Source: Rikenellaceae bacterium (GTDB taxonomy: Bacteria; Bacteroidota; Bacteroidia; Bacteroidales; Rikenellaceae). Taken from it: a stretch of DNA of 64,000 bases. A program made the translations under genes and the position numbers. The notes beneath the pieces were generated by a model. The model had not been told where the DNA came from. It was given only the letters and a program-made list of their open reading frames with translations, and made no database searches. Shown piece after piece: positions 45,238-58,681 of this stretch. The stretch spans positions 236,324 through 300,323 of the forward strand of contig CABIXK010000001.1 of NCBI GenBank assembly GCA_902362705.1, given 5' to 3'. Position 1 is the stretch's first letter, and every line of letters starts with the position of its first letter.

Positions 45238-46881
45238 ATGAAACTGTTGAAATACATCTTTTCGGCCGCCGTCGTACTGCTGGCGGCCTGCAACCACGAC
45301 CCGGACGAGATCGTGGTGCCCGATACGGATTTCGCCATCGCCAGCCACGGCGACGTGACGGTCAGCGAGGCCACCGCGGGCGAGCAATTCACGCTCGTAT
45401 GGTCGGCGGCACGCTTCGGAGCGGCCATGGAGGTGAACTACACCGTGTCGGCCGAGGCACGCCGCGGCGGCGAGGTCGAGCTGGCCTCGACCGGTGAGCG
45501 CTCCTGCTCGTGGACCGTCGCCGAGCTGCTCCGCGCGCTCGACTACGACCGCAACGGCGACTTCCGCATCGCCTTCAAAGTGACGGCCACGGCTGCCGAC
45601 GGCCGCACGAAAGAGGCCACGACCGAGGTCGGCGTCTCCTACTCGAAGGTCTCCTATCTCTGGATGCCGGGCAGCTACGCGGCCCAAGGAGCTGCGCCCT
45701 CGCGTCTGTTGCAGTTCCCCGACCAGCCCGGCAAGGACGAGTTCCACTCCTACAACGGCGCCTACAAGGGCTTCATCCAGGCCGTGCACGATAGCGACAC
45801 CTTCACCCTCGCGACGGCCGCTCCCGGCACGGAGGGCGCCACGGTCTACGGCGCCGGCGCCGAGGCGGGCACGCTGGCCGAGAACGGCGCGGCGATCGAG
45901 CTGGAGAAGGGTCTCTACTTCGTCGAGGCCGACCTCGACGCGCTGACGCTGCTGCTCGTGCCCATCCATACCGTATCGCTGGTCGGCGACGCCTTCGAGA
46001 TCGGCTGGAGCGACACGGCCACGGGCACCGAAATGACCTACAACGGGCAGACGGGCTGCTACGAGGTGACGCTGGCGAATGTCGCCGTGGAGAAGAGCTA
46101 TGCCGTCATGTTCAACCACCAGTGGCAGGTCGACGTGCCGGGCACGGACCAGAAGCGCAACATCCAGATGTGCGGCGACAAGAACGCCCTGCAGCTGGGT
46201 AACTTCAACCCCAACCTCACGACCGGACGCGGCGGCGAGGTGAAGTTCTCGCTCGACCTCTACGACTGGAACTATTCGATCGTCGAGAGCGATCCGTCGG
46301 TGAAGGAGGTGCACGTGACGGGCGACTTTGGCGACGTCGCGTGGACCCACGCCCTGGCCCCCGTGCTGGAGGGCAACCCCGACAACGACACCCACTGGGG
46401 CTATGTCTCGATGTTTGGCCTCACCTATGGTTTCAAGTTCACCTACGAGACGCCCGAGGGCGTGCAGTGGGTCGGCGGTACGGTCGCCGGGAGCGACGGG
46501 CTCTACGGTGCGACGCTGGGCGGCGACGACAACCTCGTGCTGCCCGAGGGCCTCTACCGTGTGGACGTGAACATGGCCGATCGGACGGCCTCGTTCCTCC
46601 CGCTCGCATCGGTCGGTCTGGTCGGCGCCTTCAACGGCTGGGACGTCAAGGCGTGCGCTCCGCTGGAGCGTACGGCGGAGGGCACCTACGAGGCCGATCT
46701 GACGCTCGACGGCGAGTTCAAGGTGATCTTCGACGGCGCCGTGACCGAGTGGAAGTATAACCTGGGCGGCGACGCCGCGCGCCTGGTCCACGACGGCGGC
46801 AACCTCAAGGCCGAGGCGGGCGAATACCACGTCGTGCTCGACCTCACGCACACCCCCTCGCTGACGCTCACGCGCAAATAG
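45238..46881 (+). CDS. susF: SusF-like starch-binding surface lipoprotein
   Basis: A 547-residue lipoprotein (lipobox 'LLAAC', Cys18). It has the SusE/SusF-type N-terminal domain ('FTLVWSAARFGAAMEVNYTV') and then three successive modules: ~135-235 ('YLWMPGSYAAQG'), ~240-350 ('VSLVGDAFEIGWSD', 'YAVMFNHQWQVDV') and ~365-547 ('VGLVGAFNGWDVKACAPLER'). The last contains the 'FNGWD' aromatic motif seen in SusF CBMs. It presents starch at the surface, with no catalytic domain. It follows susE by 71 bases, with the sequence between showing no promoter. Confidence 0.85.
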   Translation: MKLLKYIFSAAVVLLAACNHDPDEIVVPDTDFAIASHGDVTVSEATAGEQFTLVWSAARFGAAMEVNYTVSAEARRGGEVELASTGERSCSWTVAELLRALDYDRNGDFRIAFKVTATAADGRTKEATTEVGVSYSKVSYLWMPGSYAAQGAAPSRLLQFPDQPGKDEFHSYNGAYKGFIQAVHDSDTFTLATAAPGTEGATVYGAGAEAGTLAENGAAIELEKGLYFVEADLDALTLLLVPIHTVSLVGDAFEIGWSDTATGTEMTYNGQTGCYEVTLANVAVEKSYAVMFNHQWQVDVPGTDQKRNIQMCGDKNALQLGNFNPNLTTGRGGEVKFSLDLYDWNYSIVESDPSVKEVHVTGDFGDVAWTHALAPVLEGNPDNDTHWGYVSMFGLTYGFKFTYETPEGVQWVGGTVAGSDGLYGATLGGDDNLVLPEGLYRVDVNMADRTASFLPLASVGLVGAFNGWDVKACAPLERTAEGTYEADLTLDGEFKVIFDGAVTEWKYNLGGDAARLVHDGGNLKAEAGEYHVVLDLTHTPSLTLTRK

Positions 46882-46928
46882 ACAGCGATGTTTTGGCCGG
46901 CGGGCACTGACCCGCCCGCCGGCCCCTA

Positions 46929-49247
46929 ATGAATACCCCGACCATGAAACACAACCTCTTTTTCCGAATCCTGCTCGCTGCGGCGAGCCTCATGCTGGCC
47001 GCCTGCGGCAGCGGGGGCGCGGACGACTCCCCCGCCCTGCTGAAGGTTGAGCCGACGACGCTCGAATGCGGCCCCGAGGCCTCCGACCTCCAGATCGCCG
47101 TCACTGCCTCGGGTGCGTGGACCATGACCCCGGCCGAAGGCGCCGAGGCGTGGTGCCGCGCCGACCGCACGGAGGGCAGCGGCGACAGCCGCATCGCGCT
47201 GCGGGTCGACGCCAACGCGGGCGAGGTGCGCAGCGCCCTGCTGACGTTCCGCTCCGCCGGGTGCCCGCCCGTGGGCGTGACGGTGACGCAGGGACGCCGC
47301 GAGGCGACCTTCGCCGAGGTGGCGGCCGAGCCCGACGCGTGGGACGGCGTGCGGCGCGGCGGGATCACCTACCAGCTGCTCCTCTACTCGTTCGCCGACG
47401 GCAACGGTGACCGCATCGGCGACCTGACGGGCCTGCGGCAGCGGCTCGACTACATCGAGGCGCTGGGCGCCTCGGCCGTGTGGCTCTCGCCGATCCATCC
47501 GGCCGACTCGTACCACGGCTACGACGTGACCGACTACGACGCGGTGAACCCCGACTACGGCACCACGGAGGAGTTCGAGGCCTTCGTGGCGGAGGCGCAC
47601 GCCCGCGGCATCCGCGTCTACCTCGACTATGTGGTCAACCACACGGGCAAGGGCCACCCCTGGTTCGCCGGGGCGCTGGCCTCGGAGACGAGCCCCTACC
47701 GCGACTGGTATCTCCTCTCGACCGACCCCGAGACCGACCTGCGCGAGGGCCGCTTCGCCATGCTCACCTCGGGCTACGACGCCTCGAAGTGGCGCAACGC
47801 CCCCGTGACGTCGGGCGATGCCGAGGCGCGGCGCTACCGCTTCGCGCTCGACTGGTCCGACGCCTCGGCGCCGGTGCTGACCGTGGAGCCCACCGACGAC
47901 GAGCTGCTGGAGGGCGACGACACTGCGGTCGACCGCTTCCTCTACTTCGGCACGCCGGCGCGCAACGTGCGCTTCGCCGCGCTGGGCGACGAGCGCTATG
48001 AGCTGGTGGTCGACTACCTCTCTCCGTGGGGACTGCTCGTGCGCACGTCGGACGATCCCTCGTGGCCCGCGGGCACCAAATACGGCGCGCCGAACGCTCA
48101 GGCGAAGCTCACGCCCGGCCAGCCCTTCACGCTCCGACGCGACGGCGCGGACGTGCTCTTCGACCATATGAAGACGTGGCGCTTCTACTCCGAGTTCTCG
48201 TCCGACTACATGCCCGACCTGAACTACGGCGCCGTGGGCTCGTTCCGCGAGTCGGCGCCCTACCGGGCGATCGTCGCGTCGGCCGGGCGGTGGATCGACC
48301 GCGGCGTCGACGGCCTGCGGCTCGATGCGGCCAAGCATATCTACTCCGACGAGCAGGGCGCCGAAAACCCCGCCTTCTGGGCCGGCTTCTACGACGACGT
48401 GAACGCCCGCTACCGCGAGACCCACGCCGACGACATCTACATGGTCGGCGAGGTGCTCAGCGACGCGCAGCACGCCGCCCCGCTCTACCGGGGGCTGCCG
48501 GCGCTCTTCGAATTTTCGTTCTGGTGGACGCTCCGCGACCGGCTCAACAGCGGCCGCGGCAGCGACTTCTGCGCGACCGTCGGCTCCTTCCGCACGCTCT
48601 ACGAGGGCTACCGCAGCGGCGCAGTCGCCGCCACGAAGCTCTCCAACCACGACGAGACGCGCGCGGCCACCGATCTGGGCGGCGACGCGGGGCGCATGCG
48701 TCTGGCCGCGGCCGTGCTGCTCACGGCGTCGGGCGAGCCCTACGTCTACCAGGGCGAGGAGCTGGGATACACGGGGCGCCAGAGCGGTGGCGACGAATAC
48801 GTGCGCGCCCCGATGATGTGGGACGCCGCGGGAGCCAGCCTGGCCGACGGGGCGCTCTCGGGCAAGGTCGACCGCGACCTGCTCACGGCGGCGCGCTCGG
48901 TCGAGCGGCAGGCCGCGGACGACGCCTCGCTGCTCTCGCTCTACCGCACGTTCGCCCGGCTGCGCAACACCTATCCGGCGCTCGCGCGCGGCACGATGAC
49001 GCCGCACGGAGTCTACAACGCCGACAATGCGGAGTACGCATCCATCGCCGCCTGGTACCGCGAGGCCGAGGGCGAACGGATGCTCGTGCTGCACAACTTC
49101 GCCCCGACGACCCGGCAGCTGCGCCTCACGGACGCCGTGGAGCGCGCCGTGGGGGTGCAGGGCTCGGTCCGGCGGGGCGTGGGGGCCGACGCCGCGCTGC
49201 TGGAGATGGGCCCCTGCTCGTCGGTCGTATTCCTGCTCGAAAGATAA
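46929..49247 (+). CDS. SusG-like GH13 alpha-amylase lipoprotein with BACON domain
   Basis: A 772-residue surface lipoprotein amylase (lipobox 'LMLAAC'). Residues ~35-125 are a BACON-type module ('[20 protein letters not shown]', ending 'VTVTQG'). The GH13 barrel starts near residue 140 with '[20 protein letters not shown]'. Catalytic residues: nucleophile about D466 ('[11 protein letters not shown]'), acid/base about E508 ('MVGEVLSD'), third Asp about D575 ('LSNHDETRA'). An insert between strands 3 and 4 resembles the internal starch-binding insert of SusG. It cuts starch at the cell surface. The in-frame ATG at 46944 starts right before the signal peptide and may be the true start. Confidence 0.9.
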   Translation: MNTPTMKHNLFFRILLAAASLMLAACGSGGADDSPALLKVEPTTLECGPEASDLQIAVTASGAWTMTPAEGAEAWCRADRTEGSGDSRIALRVDANAGEVRSALLTFRSAGCPPVGVTVTQGRREATFAEVAAEPDAWDGVRRGGITYQLLLYSFADGNGDRIGDLTGLRQRLDYIEALGASAVWLSPIHPADSYHGYDVTDYDAVNPDYGTTEEFEAFVAEAHARGIRVYLDYVVNHTGKGHPWFAGALASETSPYRDWYLLSTDPETDLREGRFAMLTSGYDASKWRNAPVTSGDAEARRYRFALDWSDASAPVLTVEPTDDELLEGDDTAVDRFLYFGTPARNVRFAALGDERYELVVDYLSPWGLLVRTSDDPSWPAGTKYGAPNAQAKLTPGQPFTLRRDGADVLFDHMKTWRFYSEFSSDYMPDLNYGAVGSFRESAPYRAIVASAGRWIDRGVDGLRLDAAKHIYSDEQGAENPAFWAGFYDDVNARYRETHADDIYMVGEVLSDAQHAAPLYRGLPALFEFSFWWTLRDRLNSGRGSDFCATVGSFRTLYEGYRSGAVAATKLSNHDETRAATDLGGDAGRMRLAAAVLLTASGEPYVYQGEELGYTGRQSGGDEYVRAPMMWDAAGASLADGALSGKVDRDLLTAARSVERQAADDASLLSLYRTFARLRNTYPALARGTMTPHGVYNADNAEYASIAAWYREAEGERMLVLHNFAPTTRQLRLTDAVERAVGVQGSVRRGVGADAALLEMGPCSSVVFLLER

Positions 49248-49251
49248 AGCC

Positions 49252-50577
49252 ATGAAAAGACTATTCGCACTGGCCGGTCTGCTGCTGGCCCTCGCCGCCT
49301 GCCGGGACGACAGACAGGCCGACGCCCACCCCGACTGGAGCTACGGGGCCGTGGTCTACGAAATGAACGTGCGCCAGTATACGCCCGAGGGGAGCTTCGC
49401 GGCGGCGGCCCGCGAGCTGCCGCGCCTCGAGCGGCTGGGGGTCGACGTCGTGTGGCTCATGCCCGTCTACCCCATCGGCGTCGAGGAGCGCAAGGGGACG
49501 TTGGGCTCCTACTATGCCATATCGGACTATCGGGCCGTGAACCCCGAGTTCGGCACGATGGCCGACTTCGAGGCCTTCCTCGCTGAGGCCCATGCGCTGG
49601 GGCTGCGCGTTGTCCTCGACTGGGTGGCCAACCACACCTCGCCCGACGCCCGCTGGATCGGCGAGCACCCCGAGTGGTACGTGCGCGACTCGCTGGGCCG
49701 CACCGTCGCGCAGTACGACTGGACCGACATCGCCAAGCTCGACTACGCCGACCGCGACATGCGCCGGGCGATGGAGGAGGCCATGCGCTTCTGGCTCGCG
49801 AAGGGCGTCGACGGCTTCCGCTGCGACATGGCCTGCGAGGTCCCCGTCGACTTCTGGCGCGAGACGCTGCCAGCGCTGCGCCGCGACTGGCCCGGGATCT
49901 ACCTGCTGGCCGAGGGCGAGGACGCGGCGCTGCACCGGGAGGCGTTCGACGCCTCCTACGCCTGGGAGCTCCACCACCTGATGAACGACATCGCGCAGGG
50001 CCGCAAGGGCGTCGACGACCTGAAGGCCTACGTCGCCCGCGACGCTGAAACGATGCCCCGGGAGGCCTTCCGCTTGATGTTCACCTCCAACCACGACGAG
50101 AACTCGTGGGCCGGTACGGAGTTCGAGCGCATGGGCGACGCCGCGCGGACGATGGCGCTGCTCACCTTCACGCTGCCCAACGGCCAGCCGCTGATCTACA
50201 CCGGCCAGGAGATGGGCCTCGACCACCGCTTCGCCTTCTTCGAGAAAGACCCCGTGGCGGCGTGGGTGGAGAACGACTTCACCGAATACTACCGCAGCCT
50301 CGCGCGCCTGCGCCACGCCAACCGGGCGCTCGACGCCGGGGAGCGCGGCGGGCCGATCGCCTACCCCGCCGCCGACCTGCCCGAGGGGGTGCTGCTCTTC
50401 AGCCGCACGCGCGGCGGAAACGAGGTGCTGGTGGCCGTGAACCTCTCGGCCGCGGAGCGCACCTTCGCGCTGCCGACCGCGGCGCCCCGCCGCGAGTATT
50501 TCACGGGCGAGGAGTATGCCGCTGGGGCGCAGCTGCGCCTGCCCGCGTGGGGGCGCGCAGTCTTCTGCGTGCAATAG
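49252..50577 (+). CDS. GH13 alpha-amylase-family lipoprotein, short form
   Basis: A 441-residue lipoprotein (lipobox 'LALAAC', Cys17) with a minimal GH13 domain. It opens 'GAVVYEMNVRQYTPEGSF'. Catalytic residues: nucleophile about D192 ('GFRCDMACEV'), acid/base about E221 ('LLAEGED'), third Asp about D282 ('SNHDENSW'). 'LDWVANHTS' is conserved region I. The C-terminal domain is short. It lacks starch-binding modules, so it probably works in the periplasm on short maltodextrins; related enzymes are alpha-amylases or maltogenic enzymes. It starts 4 bases after the previous gene. Confidence 0.88.
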   Translation: MKRLFALAGLLLALAACRDDRQADAHPDWSYGAVVYEMNVRQYTPEGSFAAAARELPRLERLGVDVVWLMPVYPIGVEERKGTLGSYYAISDYRAVNPEFGTMADFEAFLAEAHALGLRVVLDWVANHTSPDARWIGEHPEWYVRDSLGRTVAQYDWTDIAKLDYADRDMRRAMEEAMRFWLAKGVDGFRCDMACEVPVDFWRETLPALRRDWPGIYLLAEGEDAALHREAFDASYAWELHHLMNDIAQGRKGVDDLKAYVARDAETMPREAFRLMFTSNHDENSWAGTEFERMGDAARTMALLTFTLPNGQPLIYTGQEMGLDHRFAFFEKDPVAAWVENDFTEYYRSLARLRHANRALDAGERGGPIAYPAADLPEGVLLFSRTRGGNEVLVAVNLSAAERTFALPTAAPRREYFTGEEYAAGAQLRLPAWGRAVFCVQ

Positions 50578-50602
50578 GCGTATGATTATCCGATCGAATC
50601 GC

Positions 50603-50610
50603 TAACTTTA
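50603..50610 (+). promoter_or_regulatory. Possible internal -7 box before the neopullulanase gene
   Basis: TAACTTTA lies 21 bases before the TTG start and resembles TAnnTTTG. No clear -33 box. If active it would let susA/susB be made independently of the main operon promoter. Confidence 0.4.
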
Positions 50611-50630
50611 CACCCAAAACATCTACCGAT

Positions 50631-54717
<4,087 letters not shown>

Positions 54718-54738
54718 CCCCAGCGGCCGGCAGGCCCG

Positions 54739-54776
54739 GCGGGGAGCGTCCCATGCGGGGCGCTCCCCGCTTTTTT
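54739..54776 (+). terminator. Intrinsic terminator after the starch locus
   Basis: A 14-bp GC-rich stem (54739-54770, one U-G pair, ATGC loop) followed by six T's. Confidence 0.85.
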
Positions 54777-54829
54777 GCGCCCGGGCGACGATTTCGGGCC
54801 GGCGGAGCCGGTTTTTCCGCCGAATGTGC

Positions 54830-54837
54830 TACCTTTG
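54830..54837 (+). promoter_or_regulatory. -7 box of the mazG operon
   Basis: TACCTTTG matches TAnnTTTG exactly, 26 bases before the mazG ATG. Confidence 0.65.
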
Positions 54838-54862
54838 CATCTATATAAATCCTATTTCGGCT

Positions 54863-55645
54863 ATGGAAGACAAACGTTTGGAAGCGACGGCACGGCTGCT
54901 GGAGGTGATGGACACGCTGCGGCGCGAGTGCCCGTGGGACCGCGAGCAGACCTTCGAGTCGCTGCGCAACAATACGATCGAGGAGACCTACGAGCTGGTC
55001 GACGCCATCACCGACGGCAACATGGAGGGGATCAAGGAGGAGCTGGGCGACCTGCTGCTGCATGTGGTCTTCTACTCGAAGCTGGGCGAGGAGCAGCAGG
55101 CGTTCGACTTCGGAGAGGTGGCCGACGCATTGTGCGACAAGCTCATCTACCGTCACCCCCACGTCTACGGCGACATCCACGCCAACACGCCCGACCAGGT
55201 CAGGGAGAACTGGGAGGCGCTCAAGCTGCGCAAGAAGAACCGCAAGAGCGGCACGCTGGGCGGCGTGCCCCGCTCGCTGCCGGCGATGGTCAAGGCCTAC
55301 CGCATGGGCGAGAAAGCCGCCTCGACGGGCTTCGACTGGCAGAAGAGGGAGGATGTGTGGGAGAAGGTCCGGGAGGAGATCGGCGAGGTGGAGCGCGAGA
55401 TGCGCACCGGTTCGGCCGACGACCTCGAGCAGGAGTTCGGCGATCTGTTCTTCTCGCTCATCAACGCCTGCCGCCTCTACGGCGTCGACCCCGAGTCGGC
55501 GCTGGCGCGCACCAACAAGAAGTTCATGCGCCGCTTCAACTACATGGAGGAGCGTGCCGCAGCCCAGGGGCATACGCTGCACGAGCTCGCGCTCGACCGC
55601 ATGGAGGAGCTGTGGCAGGAGGCTAAGGGGGAGGAGCAGCGATGA
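54863..55645 (+). CDS. mazG: Nucleoside triphosphate pyrophosphohydrolase MazG
   Basis: A 260-residue protein, close to E. coli MazG (263). Two MazG domains are visible: the first with 'ECPWDREQTFESLRNNTIEE' and 'ELGDLLLHVVFYS', the second with 'EIGEVEREMRTG' and 'EFGDLFFSLINACRLYGVDP'. The Glu/Asp residues in these blocks bind magnesium. It hydrolyses dNTPs/NTPs to NMP and pyrophosphate. I chose ATG 54863 because it lies after the -7 box and starts like the family; an in-frame extension upstream overlaps the promoter. The next gene overlaps it by 4 bases. Confidence 0.94.
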   Translation: MEDKRLEATARLLEVMDTLRRECPWDREQTFESLRNNTIEETYELVDAITDGNMEGIKEELGDLLLHVVFYSKLGEEQQAFDFGEVADALCDKLIYRHPHVYGDIHANTPDQVRENWEALKLRKKNRKSGTLGGVPRSLPAMVKAYRMGEKAASTGFDWQKREDVWEKVREEIGEVEREMRTGSADDLEQEFGDLFFSLINACRLYGVDPESALARTNKKFMRRFNYMEERAAAQGHTLHELALDRMEELWQEAKGEEQR

Positions 55646-55890
55646 ACCGCATCGTGCGTCTTACCGCCCTGCTGCTGACCGTCGCGGCGCTGGCGGCATG
55701 CGGCGAAGCATCCGTTCCCGCGACGGAGGAGCCGCTGCCCGCCGATACGATCGTGGCGTGCGACGGGCTGCCGCTGGCCGGAGGCGCCGACCTCGACAGC
55801 CTGTTGCGCCGGCCGGGCGGCCACCGCATCGAGACGGTGCGCGGCAGCGGGCGCACGCATTACGACGTGGAAACCAAAGAACGATTATAG
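55642..55890 (+). CDS. Small lipoprotein of unknown function
   Basis: An 82-residue protein with a lipoprotein signal (lipobox 'AALAAC', Cys20) and a short mature part with no recognised domain. It contains 'DLDSLLRRPGGHRIETVRGS', which looks like a small regular fold. Its ATG overlaps the mazG stop by 4 bases and the carbonic-anhydrase-like gene starts 2 bases after its stop, so it is translated as part of the operon. That tight packing supports a real gene. I do not recognise the family. Confidence 0.65.
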   Translation: MNRIVRLTALLLTVAALAACGEASVPATEEPLPADTIVACDGLPLAGGADLDSLLRRPGGHRIETVRGSGRTHYDVETKERL

Positions 55891-55892
55891 CT

Positions 55893-56426
55893 ATGGCATT
55901 GATAAGAAAAGTGCGCGGGCACGAGCCCTCGGTGGGCGAAAACACCTTTCTGGCCGAGACGGCCGTGCTGCTGGGCGACGTGACCGTCGGCCGCGACTGC
56001 TCCATATGGTACAACGCCGTGCTGCGCGGCGATGTGAACAAGATCGTGATCGGCGACCGCACCAACATCCAGGACGGCGCGGTGCTGCACACGCTCTACG
56101 ACGGCTCGAAGCACCCGTCGCAGACGATTATCGGCAACGACGTGTCGGTGGGCCATAACGCCGTCATCCACGGCGCGCGCATCGGCGATAACTGCCTCAT
56201 CGGCATGAACTCCACGGTGCTCGACAACGCCGTGGTCCCCTCGGGCTGCATCATCGCCGCCGGAGCGCTCGTTCTCTCCAATGCGCAGTTGGAGCCCGAC
56301 TCGCTCTATGCGGGGGTCCCGGCGCGCAAGATCCGCGAGGTGACCGCCGAGCAGCGCGAGGAGATCGTCCGCCGCACGGCCCGCGACTACATGCTCTACG
56401 CTTCGTGGTACATGAAGGAGGAGTAG
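55893..56426 (+). CDS. Gamma-carbonic-anhydrase-like hexapeptide protein (YrdA/PaaY type)
   Basis: A 177-residue trimeric left-handed beta-helix protein. 'SIWYNAVLRGDVNKIVIGDR' (R45, D47) and 'TNIQDGAVLHTLYDG' (Q60, H66) are the gamma-CA signature. H88 and H93 in 'SVGHNAVIHG' complete the three zinc ligands. A C-terminal helix follows ('YMLYASWYMKEE'). Many members bind metal but their carbonic-anhydrase activity varies. It is in an operon between a small lipoprotein and a histidine kinase gene, with 4 bases to the latter. Physiological role not defined. Confidence 0.93.
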   Translation: MALIRKVRGHEPSVGENTFLAETAVLLGDVTVGRDCSIWYNAVLRGDVNKIVIGDRTNIQDGAVLHTLYDGSKHPSQTIIGNDVSVGHNAVIHGARIGDNCLIGMNSTVLDNAVVPSGCIIAAGALVLSNAQLEPDSLYAGVPARKIREVTAEQREEIVRRTARDYMLYASWYMKEE

Positions 56427-56430
56427 GCGC

Positions 56431-57735
56431 ATGAGACTGCGTGCGAAATACTCCGATGCCGTGCTCAACCTGCTGGTCGCCGTGGCGGTCTCGCTGGTGG
56501 TGAACTTCTCCTACCTGTTGCTGCTGCTGGTCGAGCGCAACGACTCGCCGCCCCGCTCCGAGAGCGGGCAGATGGTGCGGCGAGGCGAGGAGGGGCGGCT
56601 CGCGGTGAGCCCCGACGGCCACGGTTACCTGGTCTACCCCGGCGGCGACAGCGTATACGTCATGCAGTCGCGCGTGCGGCGTCTGAAGCTCGCCGATGGC
56701 GACCGCCTGGTGGGCGAGCTCGAACCCCCGCGCACCGAAAGGGGCCATCCGCTGCTGGCGCGTATCGAGCGGCGCAACGGCGAGGAGTTCGACTACAGCA
56801 CGCTCTACAACCGCCCGTCGGAGGGCTACCAGCTGTTGCTGCAACTGCTCTACTACCTCGTCGTGTCGTTCGTCATGCTCTCGATCCTCACCCGCTCGCG
56901 CCACGACTATTCGGCCCGCCGCTTCGCCCGGCAGTGTCTGTGGTGCCTGCTCGTCGCCGGAGCGCTCTACCTGCTGGCACCCGTGGCCGAGTGGCACACG
57001 GGGCGCATACGGCCCAACGTGATGGGCGGGCGGCTGTTCGACTACGTGCTGCTGCTCAAGTATTCGTTCGCCGTGGCCGTGTCGATGCTCTACGGGCGCA
57101 TCTACGTGCTCGTATCGCGGCAGCGGGCCGTGGAGCTGGAGAACGAGCAGCTCAAGAACGAGAACCTCACTACGCGCTATAACCTGCTCGTGGGGCAGAT
57201 CAACCCCCACTTCCTTTTCAACTCGCTCAACTCGCTGGCGATGCTCGTGCGAGAGGGCGAGCAGGAGCGGGCCCTCACCTACATCGACCGTCTCTCCTAC
57301 ACCTTCCGCTACATCCTCCAGAACGGGCAGAGCACGCTGGCGACCGTCGACGAGGAGCTGCGCTTCGCCGAGGCCTACGCCTACCAGTTCAGGGTGCGCT
57401 ACGAGGACAAGCTCTTCTTCGACGTCGACGTCGACCCGCGCTACGGCGCCTGGCGGCTGCCGGCGCTGAGCCTCCAGCCGCTGATCGACAACGCCGTGAA
57501 GCACAACGCCATCACCTCGGCCCACCCGCTGCGCGTGTCGATCCGCACAGAGGCCGGGCGGCTGGTGGTCTCCAACCCCCGGGCGCCCAAGCTCGAGCGC
57601 GTCGCCTCGACGGGCATCGGGCTCGAGAACCTGCGCAACCGCTGGCACCTGATCGCCGACTCGCAGATCGAGGTCGACGACGACGGCGCGACATTCACCG
57701 TGCGGCTGCCGCTCCAACCCCCTGCCGAGGCATGA
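56431..57735 (+). CDS. LytS/YehU-type histidine kinase with periplasmic insert
   Basis: A 434-residue kinase. One N-terminal helix (~12-34) is followed by a ~100-residue soluble segment (35-132), then three or four helices (135-228). The dimer helix has H260 in 'LLVGQINPHFLFNSLNSL', followed by the ATPase domain with 'LIDNAVKHNAI' and 'GIGLENLRNRWHL'. Between helices and H260 is a short coiled coil ('RAVELENEQLKNENL'). The soluble segment may be the sensor. It overlaps its response regulator gene by 4 bases. Unlike the kinase at 36357-37730 it has fewer helices, so the two pairs probably sense different signals. Confidence 0.92.
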   Translation: MRLRAKYSDAVLNLLVAVAVSLVVNFSYLLLLLVERNDSPPRSESGQMVRRGEEGRLAVSPDGHGYLVYPGGDSVYVMQSRVRRLKLADGDRLVGELEPPRTERGHPLLARIERRNGEEFDYSTLYNRPSEGYQLLLQLLYYLVVSFVMLSILTRSRHDYSARRFARQCLWCLLVAGALYLLAPVAEWHTGRIRPNVMGGRLFDYVLLLKYSFAVAVSMLYGRIYVLVSRQRAVELENEQLKNENLTTRYNLLVGQINPHFLFNSLNSLAMLVREGEQERALTYIDRLSYTFRYILQNGQSTLATVDEELRFAEAYAYQFRVRYEDKLFFDVDVDPRYGAWRLPALSLQPLIDNAVKHNAITSAHPLRVSIRTEAGRLVVSNPRAPKLERVASTGIGLENLRNRWHLIADSQIEVDDDGATFTVRLPLQPPAEA

Positions 57736-58493
57736 AAGCGCTCATCATAGAGGACGAAACGGCTGCCGCGCGCAACCTGAAGGCCATCCTGCGCGAGGTG
57801 GAGCCCGAGCTGGAGGTCGCGGCCACGTTGGAGAGCGTGGTGGAGAGCATCGAGTGGCTGCGCACGAACGAGCGGCCCGACCTGATATTCATGGATATAC
57901 ACCTGGCCGACGGGGCGTCGTTCCGCATCTTCGACGCTGTGGAGGTCTCGTCGCCCGTGGTCTTCACCACGGCCTACGACCGCTATGCGCTGGAGGCGTT
58001 CCGCGTGAACAGCATCGACTACCTGCTCAAGCCGGTCAACGCCGCCGACGTGGGGCGCGCGCTGGCCAAGCTGCGGCGGCTGACGGGCAGCCAGCGCGCC
58101 GAGTACGGTTCGCGCGTCGGGCGCATGGTCGCCGCGCAGCGCGAGGGGGGCGCCTTCCTGGTCCACGTGCGCGACCGCATCATCCCCCTGCGTCCCGACC
58201 AGATCGCCTTCTGTTATACGGCCGACGAGCGGGTGTGGGCCTACGGCTTCGACGGCGTGCCCTACCCCATGGACAAGACGCTCGAGGCGTTGCAGTCGCT
58301 GCTCCCGGAGGCCGACTTCTTCCGCGCCAACCGCCAGTTCATCGTGGCGCGCCGGGCCGTGCGCGACATCGCCGTGTGGTTCGGCAGCCGGCTGTCGCTC
58401 GCGCTCCAGGTCGAGACGCCCGAGCGGATCGTCATACCCAAGGCGCGCGTGCCCGAGTTCAAGGCGTGGCTCACGGCTGCATGGCCCCAATAG
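57732..58493 (+). CDS. LytTR-family response regulator
   Basis: A 253-residue regulator. The receiver (1-120) has D55 in 'LIFMDIHLADG' and 'IDYLLKPVN' with the conserved Lys. The LytTR domain (~148-250) has 'IIPLRPDQIAFCYTADERVW' and 'FFRANRQFIVARRAVRDIAV'. It partners the kinase encoded immediately upstream, overlapping by 4 bases. No LytTR-type repeat pair was found before the operon or before the next gene, so its target is unknown. Confidence 0.93.
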   Translation: MKALIIEDETAAARNLKAILREVEPELEVAATLESVVESIEWLRTNERPDLIFMDIHLADGASFRIFDAVEVSSPVVFTTAYDRYALEAFRVNSIDYLLKPVNAADVGRALAKLRRLTGSQRAEYGSRVGRMVAAQREGGAFLVHVRDRIIPLRPDQIAFCYTADERVWAYGFDGVPYPMDKTLEALQSLLPEADFFRANRQFIVARRAVRDIAVWFGSRLSLALQVETPERIVIPKARVPEFKAWLTAAWPQ

Positions 58494-58515
58494 GCGCCCT
58501 GCGATCCCTCTTCGG

Positions 58516-58548
58516 CCGAGGCCCGGAACGCTGCGTTCCGGGCCTCGG
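58516..58548. terminator. Long GC palindrome after the regulator gene
   Basis: A perfect 15-bp stem (58516-58530 with 58534-58548) with a 3-base loop, 23 bases after the stop. No T-run follows, so it may end transcription weakly, or mark an mRNA 3' end. Confidence 0.55.
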
Positions 58549-58636
58549 CGCTTCGGCTCGCCGCGCCGGCGGGGCGGTTGACACCCCTATTTGGTCGATT
58601 CACCCGTGCGGGAAGGCAACTCCCCCTGAAAATGGT

Positions 58637-58644
58637 TATCTTCG
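58637..58644 (+). promoter_or_regulatory. -7 box of the outer-membrane beta-barrel gene
   Basis: TATCTTCG resembles TAnnTTTG with one change and lies 38 bases before the ATG. Confidence 0.45.
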
Positions 58645-58681
58645 CAGCGGAAATTTTTTAAACCCAAGTGAGATAGATCAG

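Noticed and set aside
54720..54862. Search for a LytTR repeat pair before mazG, and likewise in 58494-58681
   Set aside because: No pair of ACCGTT-like repeats with a 21-22-base period was found, so no target site is claimed for the second LytTR regulator.
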